Both the position numbers and the translations under genes were made by a program. A stretch of 64,000 nt of DNA from Vigna angularis (Eukaryota; Streptophyta; Magnoliopsida; Fabales; Fabaceae), in NCBI RefSeq assembly GCF_016808095.1, contig NC_068971.1:9436501-9500500 (forward strand), in the 5' to 3' direction. The notes beneath the pieces were generated by a model. It was not told where the DNA came from and did not search any database. It was given only the letters and a program-made list of their open reading frames with translations. Each line of letters opens with the position of its first letter. Position 1 is the first letter of the stretch. This document shows positions 1 through 12,433 of this stretch, in pieces.

Positions 1-204
1 ACTGGACATGGAAGTTTATTCTTTAGGGTTTAAGGAATCAAATGATGATATAGATCTTACATCTAGAATGAGTGTGATGTGTTTGTGTTAAACTTCTTAA
101 GAAAACTCCAAGAAAATTCCTATTGGACACTAAAATAATCAAAAATTTATCGTGAAGGTATATTTTAAAAGAGTTCAAACGACGGAGAGGAGGTTGAAGA
201 ACTA
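1..204. other. AT-rich intergenic DNA
   Basis: No gene or recognisable repeat was seen here. Open frames on the minus strand are low-complexity and lack coding character. Confidence 0.5.
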
Positions 205-208
205 TGAT

Positions 209-353
209 ATGTTAACAAATTTTTTTGACAACTTTTTGACAATGGACTATGTGTCACTATTTTATTGGTTCGTATATTTAAAATAGACCAATCACAAGCT
301 ATCACATACATTGTTGTAAAAAAGTTGTCAAAAAAAGTTGTCAAAAAACATTT
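209..353. mobile_element. Palindromic MITE
   Basis: The two ends are inverted copies. The left end reads TTTTTTTGACAACTTTTTG and the right end carries the complement, with GTTGTCAAAAAAAGTTGTC. The middle includes inverted pieces around ATTGGT and ACCAAT. There is no coding capacity. A foldback structure of about 145 bp fits a miniature inverted-repeat element. The superfamily is not determined and the exact ends are approximate. Confidence 0.5.
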
Positions 354-878
354 TTTGAGATTAAATTCTAACAAAGAAACGAGAGAACAATAATGAACAT
401 AAAAGATGCATAAGCATAAAGAGCAAGAACATAAAAGAACATGGAAAAAAATACCAAAAGATGAAAAGAATAAGAAGGGATAGGGAATGGAATGAGGCAC
501 AACACTTAAGGGATAGCAAAGTCTCTCCAACTCAAGATAAGTGGTGATTGTTGCCACTTGAACCAAGGTTCAAGTTAAGACCAATGGTAAACACTCTCAC
601 AAGAGCAAAATTCACAAATTCATACAAAAGGTGTCTCTCAAATTCAATATTAATCGATCATTTACATGTGGTTTAGAGGCTCCCTTAAATAGGCATGGTT
701 AAGGATCTCTTAGCAAATACGAAATGTTACCAAGGTAACATAGGCAACCCATGCTTTCTTCCTTGTGTCCAAGCCATCTAAAATGTCAACAAAAGTATCT
801 TTTTTCTCTCCAAGGCTCCCTCCCACATTTTTTACCATCTAGAACTGGCTTATCAACTGAAGTAACTCAAAGCTTCAA
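354..878. other. Intergenic, no feature seen
   Basis: Nothing convincing was found. The interval ends at the start of the transposase-like pseudogene. Confidence 0.4.
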
Positions 879-1531
879 CATGGAAGACACCATTTTTGTG
901 ACTGGAAGTGAAATGGCACATATAGATTATAATAGACCGTTTAGAACTGATGAGATATTTTCTACACATGATAAGTTATTTGAGTGGGTGCAAGGTATTG
1001 CTTTTTAGCTTGGTTTTATTGTTGTTATTATGAGATTTGATAAAACTAATAACCCACCTGGAAGGAAGACATATGCATTGTTAAGAATGAAAGGAATGGA
1101 AAGTATAGGAAATATAAATCCAATGTGCAGCCTAGTATAACTAGCACAAGAAAATGCGATTATCCTTTTAAATTGCGAGGTAAACCAGTTGGTAATAGAG
1201 AGGAGTGGGTATTGAAGGTAATATACGAGTCTCAGAACCATGATTTGTTAAAGACTTTAGTTGGTCACCTTATGTTCGAATATCAAAACCACATGAACAT
1301 TCAATACTTGTTAACATGACTAAGAGTCTAGTTAGCTTGCAAACATTATGCTTACCCTGAAAGAAAATAATGTGACAACAATAAAGCAATTGTATAATGC
1401 AAGATATACTTGCAAACGATATTTGAAAGGGTGCAAAACTGAATTACAACAATTAATGATGTTGCTCAAGCGTGATAAATATATTCATTTTAGTATATGT
1501 AGAGGATTCTGATGTGGTAACACTTGTTATA
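879..1531 (+). pseudogene. MULE/FAR1-type transposase N-terminal fragment, broken
   Basis: Conceptual translation in shifting frames gives pieces typical of a large plant family of Mutator/FAR1-like proteins. They are an acidic leader with FVTGSEMAH, then LFEWVQGIAF followed by LGFIVVIMRFDK, then CDYPFKLRGKPVGN, then LVGHLMFEY, MTKSLV, LKENNVTTIKQLYNARYT and LLKRDKYIHFSICRGF. This order matches the DNA-binding (FAR1/WRKY-GCM1-like) region ahead of a MULE transposase domain. In-frame stops and at least three frameshifts interrupt it, and the DDE transposase domain is missing, so it is a dead fragment. The family is recognised from memory; a translated search would confirm it. Confidence 0.7.
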
Positions 1532-2639
1532 GTAACACTTCTAGACCATGCCGTCCATACAAACGCACTGCATTATGTAATCTGGTATCTCATTTGTTAA
1601 CTGGAACATATAATCTGATTATCCTTCTTTAAAACAAAACCAAAAGTTACACCTCTCCTCCAAAATCTGACAACCAAGAACACCTTTACAAACATATACA
1701 AAACCCCATTGCTGAAAATAAAACAGTATTTACCACGTGGCATACCGTTAGCCACATCATAAAAAATTTAACGATATTGGTGTTGGAAAATTAAATCTTG
1801 AGTTTCTATAAAAAGAGAGATGAAAATGAATGAATATTTTAAAAAAAAATAAATTAAAACCAAAATCGCATAATGGTTAAGGGACAAAAACATACTTAAC
1901 CCTTTATATATTCATTTTGTTAATCTTTATTTAATGTAGGACTATAACTTCACTCTTCAATTCCTCGTAGCTATAAAATGTTGAAAAGCATACCAAAGGA
2001 ATATTGTATTAAAGAAATAGAAATTTGAAGTTTCTTAATATTTCAATGCTGAAATAAATACATATTGCTATAAAGAATAACCAAAATAACAAAGATGTTT
2101 AATTAACAAAAGAATACATTAAGAAACAACAACAAAAATACAATATTATTATAAAACAGCTTTTTTAGACTACTTACCAAAATTGTTTCCTTGTTGTAAT
2201 TTTGTACCTATTCGGTTTAATTTGATAATGGTGATTACAAAAGGTGAGGATCGTGCACTCAAATGAGGTACTTTTTTCTTTTACTTAATTTGATTTTTTT
2301 TTTAAATTTATGCTGGCATATAACAAGTTTAAAAACACAAAGGAGAAGAAGAACAAATTGGAAGGAAATAATATAAAAAGAAACAATTTTTTTGTTATTT
2401 TTTAATTATTTGGAAAACAGGAAATTTAGAAATGTAATAAGGAACAAGTTTGAATCGAAAAGAAAAAATCAATATTTTTTAGGGTTTTTTAAAAAGGCTA
2501 TAGCAGAAAGAAACGCAGGGTAATTAAAAGCAAACTTAAAATATACAGAAAATATATGTTTCTTAAGCTTCTTTATTTTTTTTTATTTTAGAAACCCAAA
2601 GGTTTAAAGGATAAAAATAGGATGTAAATGAAAGAAAAA
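1532..2639. other. AT-rich DNA, possible leader or intron of a gene to the left
   Basis: No coding exon is visible. The 2160-2640 part is pyrimidine-rich on the minus strand and broadly resembles the 21000-21700 region in layout. It could be the untranslated leader of a minus-strand gene whose promoter is the next feature. That is an inference only. Confidence 0.3.
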
Positions 2640-2800
2640 AGTTTGATGAGATTCAGAATTGAGTTGAAATGTTTGTTTTTCGTTGCTTTGCATCAGCAAA
2701 CACTGAGCCAAAACCCTTATATAGAGAGTGGGAGAGTATATTATCATGAGACAAAGAGAGGCTATGTTCTATGCTTGGCATGAGAAAAAAAGATAATTAA
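2640..2800 (-). promoter_or_regulatory. Candidate minus-strand promoter, homologous to the block near 21.8 kb
   Basis: On the minus strand a TATA box (CTCTATATAAGGG, around 2717-2729) is followed by CTCAGTGTTTGCTGATGCAA. The block at 21.7-21.85 kb has the same order: CTCATCATAA, a TATA-like element, then CACTGTTTGTTGACGCAAAG. Upstream pieces also match (CTCATGATAA versus CTCATCATAA). The resemblance suggests promoters of two paralogous genes transcribed leftwards, this one leading out of the window. Confidence 0.45.
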
Positions 2801-2820
2801 AGATAAAAAGGTTGTTTTAC

Positions 2821-3107
2821 TCTGCACCTCTAATAATTTCATTTTGTATTTTCAAATTTTTTTAAAATTCTAAAATGGTTCTCTACAAATAAAAAAAAAA
2901 CTCTACAATTTATTTCTTTTTATTAAATTTCAAAATTTGTTGAAATGTTTAAAAAATGTTTTATTTCGAAATTTAACGAAGACTAAATCTAAATTTCAAA
3001 ATGATAAAGAAAAAATTATTTCTTAAATTTTGAAATCAAATAAAAACAAAATTTTCATAGGATTTCGAAAATTAGATGTATAAGATAAAATGATTAAAGG
3101 TACAAGA
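2821..3107. mobile_element. MITE, family member 1 (second copy at 24.9 kb)
   Basis: Imperfect terminal inverted repeats of about 25 bp are present. The left end is TCTGCACCTCTAATAATTTC and the right end, read on the other strand, is TCTTGTACCTTTAATCATTT. The inside is AT-rich and non-coding. The copy at 24925-25267 has the same ends (TCTGCATCTCTAATTTT) and a similar interior rich in AAATTTNAAAATTTNA motifs. Confidence 0.45.
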
Positions 3108-3369
3108 TGAACGGATAAGAAACATTCTCAATCTTTTCATTGTGTGTTCGAATTTCTATTGCATGTATATAGGTCTAACACCATAATAAAGGACGAGTTA
3201 ATAATCACGATTTCAATATCATAGTTTTGTATAATACAATTATTGGTAAATTATCACTCTTTTTTGTTTGGAATGTAGTATTGATCAATAATGTTAACTA
3301 ATAAAATATGTATATAAATTATGACATTTTTGTGTAGATATTTATTTTCTTTCATATCCAAATGTGGGT

Positions 3370-3533
3370 TGCACAAACACCAATGACATTCGAGCCAACT
3401 ATATATAAAGGATCAACACCACTTTTTATCCAAAATCTTAAGACAATATATTAGTGGGTCTTTTATCTTTATATACTGTTTTACTTTTTCATTTCTATTC
3501 AATGTGGGACTTGGACTCACACTTGGATACCCA
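3370..3533 (-). mobile_element. LTR fragment of a small LTR retroelement (minus strand)
   Basis: Read on the minus strand, a polypurine tract (CATTGAGGGGGAGA, about 3534-3547) is followed directly by TGTTGGGTATCCAAGTGTGA. That is the usual junction between internal sequence and the start of a 3' LTR. The LTR-like sequence contains CCCACATTG and a TATATAAAG box. No partner LTR or coding region was recognised, so this is a remnant. Confidence 0.45.
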
Positions 3534-3550
3534 ACATCTCCCCCTCAATG

Positions 3551-4395
3551 GTAAGTCTCTTTCACATAGGTACATTCCCCCTTCAGCGGAAGCATTTACA
3601 ATTAACCACAACCACGAGTAGTCATTTCCAACCGCTGTATCTTAATGAAACTCGCTTGCCTGAATACCCTTTGTCAGAAAGACTTTCGGTATAGAAATCA
3701 TTATACTCGTGTACGATGTTATTAGGTGCATCCACTTTAGAGAAAAAGCAGTGGTGGCAGTAGTTAAAGCCTTTCTTCACCAATTAAATAACTAATGTAG
3801 AAAATTATTTTCGATATTGATTAATGCAATAATCAATAAATAATATGTCGCTTTTTTTAATAACCTCTGTGTTATGTATACATCTCACTCGGTAAATCAG
3901 AAAACCAACAAAGAATACTTATTCCAAATAAAAGTTAAGTTCATCACCCATCACAAAGATTTTATTAAAAAATAAAAAATAAATAAAAATATAGAAAACC
4001 ATACTAAATTCATAATAAAATTACATCTCACACACACAAAAAAGAAACCTATTATAAAAAAACTCATAATTTCTTTCACAAAAATCATTTTACTCTTTGA
4101 ACTATACGAAAAAGACAAATTCCTAATTATATTAAAAAAATCATTAATTAATCATCTCACAATAAAAAAAAACAATTTTTTTTTTGTTTTAGATGATTTA
4201 ATATTAACTTCTTTTTAACCAAGAATACTTATTCAATCATACCTTTCTTTATGTAATTGAATAATTAATGCATAAATGTACAACTGTATGCTAAACTAAT
4301 GTAGAGTTGCAAAGTTTCTAAATTCATTCTAAAGAAATATAAATTTGACCAACAAATAAAACTGAAGTAAACTACCCTAACCCCCAATAATTTTC
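3551..4395. other. Intergenic AT-rich DNA
   Basis: The first 230 bases may still belong to the minus-strand retroelement's internal sequence. The rest is A/T runs with no coding signal seen. Confidence 0.35.
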
Positions 4396-4419
4396 TCTCT
4401 TCTGAAAATTATCTCGGCT

Positions 4420-4466
4420 GAATCTTTTCAATAGGTTCTTCAGTCTTAAATAACTGCAGAAGGTAA
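4420..4466 (-). other. Possible small terminal exon
   Basis: On the minus strand an acceptor-like TTCTGCAG precedes an open frame reading LFKTEEPIEKIQPR and then a stop. It starts in phase 0. The upstream candidate exon at 4544-4616 ends in phase 0, so the two join in frame. I do not recognise the product. It could be a relict of an older gene end or chance. Confidence 0.25.
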
Positions 4467-4543
4467 GAATTTAACATTACCACAATAAATAATGAAAACT
4501 ATAATTAATCTAAATTGTTAAAGAAAAACAAAACCTACATTAC

Positions 4544-4616
4544 CGGTGTCCATGAATTCCTAATCTTTGCAGAGATTATGGCTGACATCCAGTAATAGTC
4601 ACCTTTGTTTATTTCA
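4544..4616 (-). other. Possible small internal exon
   Basis: This 73-nt interval on the minus strand is bounded by TTTTAG and GTAATG. It is open in one frame: EINKGDYYWM, then SAIISAKIRNSWTP. It would need a preceding exon ending in phase 2, but NLR exon 9 ends with its own stop, so it does not extend that protein as drawn. Possible 3'-UTR or alternative exon; function unknown. Confidence 0.25.
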
Positions 4617-4820
4617 CTAAAATGAATATAAAAAAAAAAATCATTACATGACATGATTATTATTATTATTATTCAAGGAATGTAAATTATCAATATACAT
4701 ATTGGTAGGTAAAATATATTGGAATGAAATATGTTGCTTCTCCCACTAAAATGTCGTAAATTTGTTTTTAATATCTCTTCAATTTTGTGTCCAGATTTAA
4801 TATCTGCAGTATATCTTTAA

Positions 4821-5121
4821 GACATTGTTCACTTGAGTGGATTTGAGAGAGAGTAATTGAGGGGATTTGAGAGGATTTGAAAATAAATTTTTTTGTTGTT
4901 TATTTGAGTCAATTTGGAGGTAAGTAAGAATGAATTTGGAAGTAAAGTTTGTGAGAATTAGTGTAGGATTTGATTGACGTGACATATTAAAAAAAATTAC
5001 TTCCAAATCCAATCTCATTTACCTCCAAATTCACTCAAATATTTAACAAAAAAATTTATTTTCAAATCCTCTCAAATCCCGTTAATTACTCTCCCTCAAA
5101 TCCACTCAAGTAAACAAGGCC
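4821..5121. mobile_element. Tourist/PIF-Harbinger-like MITE with near-complete inverted arms
   Basis: The left arm begins GACATTGTTCACTTGAGTGG. The right arm, read on the opposite strand, begins GGCCTTGTTTACTTGAGTGG, and the arms match for more than 100 bp. A 3-bp TAA flanks both ends (4818-4820 and 5122-5124), which is the target duplication expected for PIF/Harbinger elements. There is no coding capacity. It sits just 3' of the NLR gene. Confidence 0.65.
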
Positions 5122-5332
5122 TAAATGAATGCACTTTTAATGCAAAGAAACATCTTTTTTATCTTCATTGCACCGTGAAAAAGAAAACTGAACTAAGATT
5201 TTTTAATGAATTATTTGGCCTATAGAGAATATGCAACTAACTTAAAATTCAAACCAAACAATAGATAATTCATAACAATGTAGGTGAATGTTAGACGTAA
5301 AACCACTTAAAAATAAGATTTATCATTAACCT

Positions 5333-5404
5333 TTATTCGGATGTGTAATTATCACCATCACTGCTTCCTCTATCAGTTGATTCCGTGACGGAATCACCCT
5401 CAAC
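5333..5404 (-). CDS. NLR exon 9: C-terminal tail and stop
   Basis: After a good polypyrimidine tract and acceptor (TTGGTTTTAG|GTTGAG) the phase-0 frame reads VEGDSVTESTDRGSSDGDNY, then TSE and a TAA stop. Exon 8 ends in phase 0, so the join is in frame. The tail is Ser/Asp-rich and has no LRR. Confidence 0.7.
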   Translation of the reverse strand, partial: VEGDSVTESTDRGSSDGDNYTSE

Positions 5405-8400
5405 CTAAAACCAAATTAAAAGAATAATTAATACAAGTATCCTTTCAACATATTTTCAAAATGGGTTAAATGTGATTTTTGAACATTTTGCATTATTGGA
5501 ATTAGCTTGCCCTTTTTATTTTGCTCCAGTTAGTTCAAGTACTTTCAATATCAATTTGAAGCAGTGTTTCATATACAGGGAATGGGAAAAGTATGGAGCA
5601 AAAATATCAAACACGAACAATATTAATGCAACCATAGGGAAATCATAAAAATTACAGTATAGCAGGATGATGCATAGCTACATTTGGAAATATGTTGCAG
5701 AGGGTGTGAATGTACGTTTAAAAAATGAAAATTGACATTGTAATATGTTTTTGGTTTCTCAGATGTATCCTTTTTTCACGACAAACTTGTTTTAAGCATA
5801 AATATGTTTTAAGCATAAAATACAGCATGATTGCAATATGGACAGCACTATAAGTGTGACAGTAAGCTTATAAACATACAAGAATTCAATTTTCCAAAAT
5901 GAATTCCGCACCTGTTTGTGACACAAGTTCTTGATTGTAGTGTTGAGATCATCGTGGAAGGTTAAATCAAAATCTCCAATCGAACTTCCAACCCCAGAAA
6001 AAAATGGTGCATTTATGTCTCCTTGGGAGAAAGTCTTCATATTGGGGCATTTAGATAAAGTTACTTTTTTTAAACGTGAAAATTGCAACTTGGCTTTCCC
6101 TGAATAAAAGCTTCCAAGCAATGGTAAGGAATCCAGATTTAATTTTTTGAGCCATCCAAATATGATCTCATGAGAAGCATCTTCATTTTGATTTTTGACT
6201 ATTTCTTTTATTGATCTACAATTTTCTATAGATAGGTCCACTAGTTGCACCAAGCTTTTGGCAACGGAAAATGTGAATAGATACTCCATCCTTTTACAGT
6301 CTGTCACATGCAACAATTTCATATTCATGAAAGATACTGCACCAGACACTAATTTTACTACTTGCGGACACTCAATGAGCTCTAATGATTCAAGTCTTTC
6401 AGAGTATGGTTTTACCCATGGGTGCTCTAACCCTATAGACTTCAACTCTTTAAGGTTATCTAGGGTTAAATGTTTCAATCTGGAAAGTATTTTATCTTGA
6501 ACTTTGAGCTTTTTGGAGGGAAATATCTTCGTCAGACCAAAGTAATCCGACAGCTTAAGATGTTCTAAACTGGGTACCTTGCGAAGGAAATTAAAAGGCA
6601 GAGTATCTTTCCTCTTGTCTTCATCCTCGTCCTCCTCCTCCTCCTCCTTCTCCTCCTCGTCCTCGTCCTCGTCCTCCTCCTTCTCCTCGTCCTCGTCCCC
6701 GTCCCCGTCCCCGTCCCCGTCCCCCTCTTGGCATAGCAGAAGAAGATTTAATTTTCGAAAGAGGTCTTGCGGCAAATTCGCATGGCTCAACAAGATAATG
6801 CTTTCCTCATTGAGGGTCAATTCCTTCAGTTTGGGAACAACCTAGCAAAGTCAAACAAATTCCAAAGAAAATGGTGGCAGTTAGAAGGAGGTGTTGATAA
6901 GAAGAGGAAATGAAAAAAGTTGGGATTCAAAAGGGATTAAGCTGTCACCTTTTCAATCAAGAAAAGAGGCTGTTGAAGACGGCTAATTGTAATTGTAGAA
7001 CTAACTTGAATTTCTATAACTGATTCTTTCTGACTATCATGAAATTCCGAACTGAATAACTTTAACTTAGGACAAGAGGAAACGTCTAAGGTTTCTAACA
7101 AGGGGCATACCAGATGGTGTTTTCCAGGATAAAAGCAACTAAGTCGTGGCAGCCTAAAAAGAGTCAAAAACAACAAACAAGGGAATTTGAACATTTTAGT
7201 TGTTTCAAGCTCTATTTCATCATCCTTTCCAACAATATCTACCAACTTCTCACAATTCTCTATATCAAGTTCATCAAGCTTTACAAGATTTCTGGCAAGG
7301 GATGAAGGGAACAGTGCTTCCAACTCCCCGCAATCAGAGACAAACACTTCTTCCAAATTGGGAAAGCTGACAATTCCTAGAGGATTTTTGTTCCATACAC
7401 ACTTCAAATTTGGCAGGGTATCTAAAGTAAGCCTTTTCAATCGAGACACTATTCCCTTTTTCTCCGTGTCAAGATCATTTACATCAAATATTTTCCCCAT
7501 TTCCTTGCAGCTTTTTACCTCCAATTCTTCCAAGCTCTTTAAGCAAAGAAGTACTTGAGATGGAATCAGATGATCCTTTGTCACGTTGTTCACCACCAAT
7601 GATTTTAAACTGCTAAAATTATTATCATGAAACGCAGCTTTGCTGTGCAAAATTTTCTCCAGCTTAGAATCATCCGCAAGAGTTAAATGCTTTGAATGTT
7701 CATCCGAAACCTGTGAAAATGAAGAAGTGTGAAAAGTAGATTTTGGCAAGACAAATATAAAATCCTGAAAAAGATAACAGCAAGTCAATTATATCATTTG
7801 TTATGTGTGTGTGTAATATATATACATGTGTGTGTATATATAATTAAAATATACATACATTTTTAATATCAAGACATGATATCCACGTTTTTTGTGATTT
7901 TTGCAAAACTATTAGATTAGAACATTAAATTTAAGAACGATTATGTAAGAGGATTGTGTCTACAAGGTTGTTTAGTTATGACTTCTTTTTAATCACTCAA
8001 GGTTATATCTAATTCATTTTAATGTTTTATTTGGATTCTCTTGATGATATGCTTAGATGATTTAAGAGTGAAATTTCTATTTTTATAAAGATCAAATAGA
8101 AGATGTGGTGAATTACGGACAATGAAACTAATAGTACATAAATTAGCATTTTCTAAGTGATATAATAATAAGCAAACGAACACATGTAAAAATCGTACCC
8201 AAATAGAAACATAAAACCTTGTTTGTAGTCAAACAAATGTGCTTTACATTGCTAAAACATAAAATTAAGCATATTAAAAATAATATAAATACACTTTGGC
8301 ATGCATCTTCCATTGAGAATTTTGGACAAACCATTAGTTTGTATCTATTAACAATTACCCTTCTATGTTACCAATATTACCTCACAACATAAAAAAAAAA

Positions 8401-11400
8401 TCAACTAGATTCTGCTTCGTACTCAATCATGTAGTAACTTTTTAATCTATACTATTTTAGATTTTAGATTTATAGACTTTATACATAAGTGAAAGTAGAA
8501 GATGCTGGATATATGAGTATCCAATAGGCATGAGGATAGGATTAAAGCTGATACCCACACAAAAATGGAAGCAAATTCTAGTTTTTTTTAAAAAATAAAA
8601 ACGGGTGGTACCCGATCCAAACTCAACCTCTTATCATCCCTATACTTATTAGGCCATTTAATGTGATAAATACATAAAGATTTTGGAAAATTTATCATAT
8701 AAAAGTTGTGAAAACTTTCTAATCTGAAACTAAGTATTCACAAAAATACTCATGTCTATTCAAACAAATTTTAATCATTCCTATAAATTATGAATCAATA
8801 CATCACCAAGCACCTCCTTTGCTGTAGGGAATTTTTCAGAGGGAAACGAAGTTATTCCAAAAGTTTCTTTCAAACATGGTAATAAAATCCTTCTTATATA
8901 AATTAAAAATTAATTTTTGCTCAAAAAATATAATGGGGGAATCAAGGAGACCCATTTGAATTAATTAAATTCACTGAGAATATTGATCTAATTTGGGTAA
9001 TGAATTACTTACGTGTTGGTGAAGCCACCGGACTGTCGAGTTGAGATCATTGTGGAAGTGGAAATCAGAATCCTTCAAAGAAGTTTTAATCCCCGAAAAC
9101 ATTGGGGCATTTAAACCTCCTTTAGAGAATGTATTCATTTTGGGACATTTAACTATCGTCACTGTACTCAAACATGGCAATTGCAACATGGCATTCCCTG
9201 AATAAAAGCTTACTAGCTTTGATAAGAAATTCAACTTTAATTTTTTGAGCCGTCCAAGTATGATCTCCTCATAGGCATCTTCATCTTCATTTTTTACTAT
9301 TTCTTTCATTGATTCACACTTTAGTACTGTTAGGATCTCAAGTTGCACCAAACTTTTGGCAGTTGAAAAAGTGAATAAATTCTTCATCTCTTCACACGAC
9401 TCAACAGCCAACTGTTTCAGATTGCTGAAAGATACCACATCGGACACTAATTTTTCTAACCGGGGGCACTCCTCTAGCTTTAAAAAATCAAGCTTTTTAG
9501 TGTATGGCTTTATCCATGAGTGCTCTAACCCTATTGTGTCCAGCTCTGGAAGGTTATTTAGGGTTAATTTTCTCAATCTGACAAGTATTTTTTCATGATA
9601 TTGGAGTGTTTGAGATGGAAATATCTCCATTAGACCAAAGCACTCATACACTTGAAGATGTTCTAAACTGGGCACCTTGTGAAGGAAATGAAAAGGAAAA
9701 GTATATTTCTTATTGTTCTCATCCTCAAAGCACAGCTGAAGAAGATTTAATTTGCAAAAGAGGTCTTGTGGCAAATATACATGGCTCAACAAGATAATGC
9801 TTTCCTCATTGACTGTCAATTCTTTCAGTTTGGGAACAACCTAGCAAGCCAAACAAATTCCAAAGAAAATGGTGACAGTTAGAAGCTAGGAGAAAAATAC
9901 TGAAAAGGAAAAAAGAAAAAAGATTGAAATTCAAATGCTTTGTCACCTCTTCAACCGAAAACAGAGGTTGCTGACTCCAGGTAGTTGTAATTGGAACACT
10001 AACTTGACTCTCTGTAACTGCTTCTTTGTAACTATCATGAAATTTTGATGTGAATAGCTTCAACATAGGACAACAAGACACGTCTAAGACATCTAACATG
10101 TGGCACTCCAACCGGTGTTTTCCAGGATAAAAGCAAGTAAGCAGTGGTAGATTATAAAGAAGCAACGAAAACAAACAAGGGAACTTAAACATTTCAGCTG
10201 TTCCAAGTTCCAGTGCATCTTCTTTTTCAACAATTTCTACAAGATTATCACACCACTGTATTTCAAGTGTCTGAAGCTTAAGGAGATTTATGGCAAGGGA
10301 TGAAGGAAACAGTGATGCCAACTGTCCACAATCAAAAACAGACACTTCTTGCAAATTGGGAAAGCTAACAATTCCTTGAGGATTTTTTTTCCATACACGG
10401 CTCAAATTTGGCAATGTAGTTAAAGTGAGCTTTTTCAATCGAGCCACTGTTCCTTTTCTCTTCGTGTCAATGTCATTTACATCAAATATTACCTCCACTG
10501 CCCCGCAGCTTCCTACCTCCAATTCTTCTAAGTTCTTTAAGCAAGGAAGTAGATGAGATGGAATCACATGATCTTTTGTAATGTCCATCACCAACAATGT
10601 TTTTAAACTGTGAAAGTAGTTATCTTGAAAAGCAGCCTTGCTGCGCCAAATTTCCTCCAAATCAGAATCCTCTGTAATTGTTAAATGCTTTGAATGTTTG
10701 AAAGAAACCTACAAAAATGAATAAATATATATTACCTTAACCACCTCCGATTTTGAACTTCCAGTATAAAAGAGTAATGACATTTTCGGATCCCTCAATT
10801 TTTTAGGCTATCTCTACACCTCCTCAAGGAAGATAATGAAACCTTTCCTTCCTTCTTTTTTACCATAAATAGGAGGAAAAACTGTAGTGTATAAAATAAG
10901 AATTTGAAGGAAACTTTTTCTTTTTTTAATTTTAAACTTTTCTAAATTAATCCATAAAATATAACTATTATTTCAATAAAACCTTCTGTCAAAGGTTTAA
11001 TTATTGATTAACAGAAGACGTCACATGACAATATTTATCTTCAATAGATCTAAATCATCAAATAAATTATTTAAAATATAAATTTCTGACATTTTTAGTT
11101 AAAACACTCTAAATAAAAAAATACCAACAACACCACCAGCCACCGTACCACCTAGAAAGTTTCAAAAGAAAACATCATTTGTGCCTAACCAGCTTATTTC
11201 CAGAGGTAATACTATGAATGGAACCAGAGCTTCTTCTTCCTTGGATCTCACAAAAACCCTCCTGAAACTATAAACCTCTATGTTGCCTCAACATTTAACA
11301 TGGCACAACCAGGACCAAACAAATGAACTAACACAAATCTTACAAATACACACTGTCTTGTATTGTTGGAGACATGACTGCATGTATTTGATTTAATTTA

Positions 11401-12378
11401 TTTCTAAAAGATAATTATTGTCTTATATGACATAATTATCCAGTAGCAGAACATCAACTGAAAATTTACATTCGAAAGAAAAATGTGTGATAATGATAAT
11501 GATTTCTAATATATGCATACCTTATCAGTGGAAAGTTTTTGAAGAGTACTATTTAAATCACCTTCCCAATACCATCTGTCTTTTTCACCCACTAGAACAT
11601 GTATTTTTCTTAGATTCGGTGCACTTTGGACTTCAGAGAATGTTTCCATTAGAAGACAATCACTTACTACTAAATTTTCAAGCGAGGGGAACTTTAAGTC
11701 ACACTTCTCAGAACTGCAGAAACAAGTGAGGCTTGGTAGAGACACCAATTCTATAGCTTTCAGATGTCTAAACTCAATCACTTGTGTTTTTTCCTCTTCC
11801 GCAACAATTTTCTCAATCCCTTGACAGAGGCTTACCTTCATGATTGTTAGTTGAACCAAGGTCATGGCAGTTGAGGATGTTATTAAATTCCTCAGTCCTG
11901 AACAATTAGTTACTTCCAAGTATGTCAAGTAACTGAAAGACACCGAGGAAGGCAATAAACTTTTCAAATTTAGGCATTCAGAAATGACTAAGCGCTCTAT
12001 CCTTTGAAGAAGCAGGTCATGTTCAAAGCCTATATTCTGTAAATACCTCAAATTGTCAATTATCAACTCCTTAAGTTGTACCACAACCCCAACTTTTTCA
12101 TGTACAACAAGGCTTGTAGAAGCCCAAACCCCTTCGAAGAGACAATTTTTCAATGTAATGCTTTCCAAATTTGGAAGTCTATGAAGCAACCAAAAGAGAA
12201 TCTCAGTATTCTCCAATCCAGACAAAACAAGTGATTGTAGTTTGTGCATTCTATGAACACTAAAAACATAGTCTCGTAACCACTGTGCTTCCTTCAAGCT
12301 AATAGACATATATTCCAAGTTGTGTATGACCTAAAAATAGTAGTTATCAAAGCAAATTTAGAGCCAAAATCATGCATG

Positions 12379-12433
<55 letters not shown>

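Noticed and set aside
5792..5911. Read-through C-terminus of NLR exon 8 as the main protein end
   Set aside because: A donor and an in-frame phase-0 exon 9 with a good acceptor give a more typical end; kept only as a possible alternative.
6579..6845. Plus-strand Ser/Pro-rich frame
   Set aside because: It is the reverse of the acidic microsatellite in NLR exon 8.
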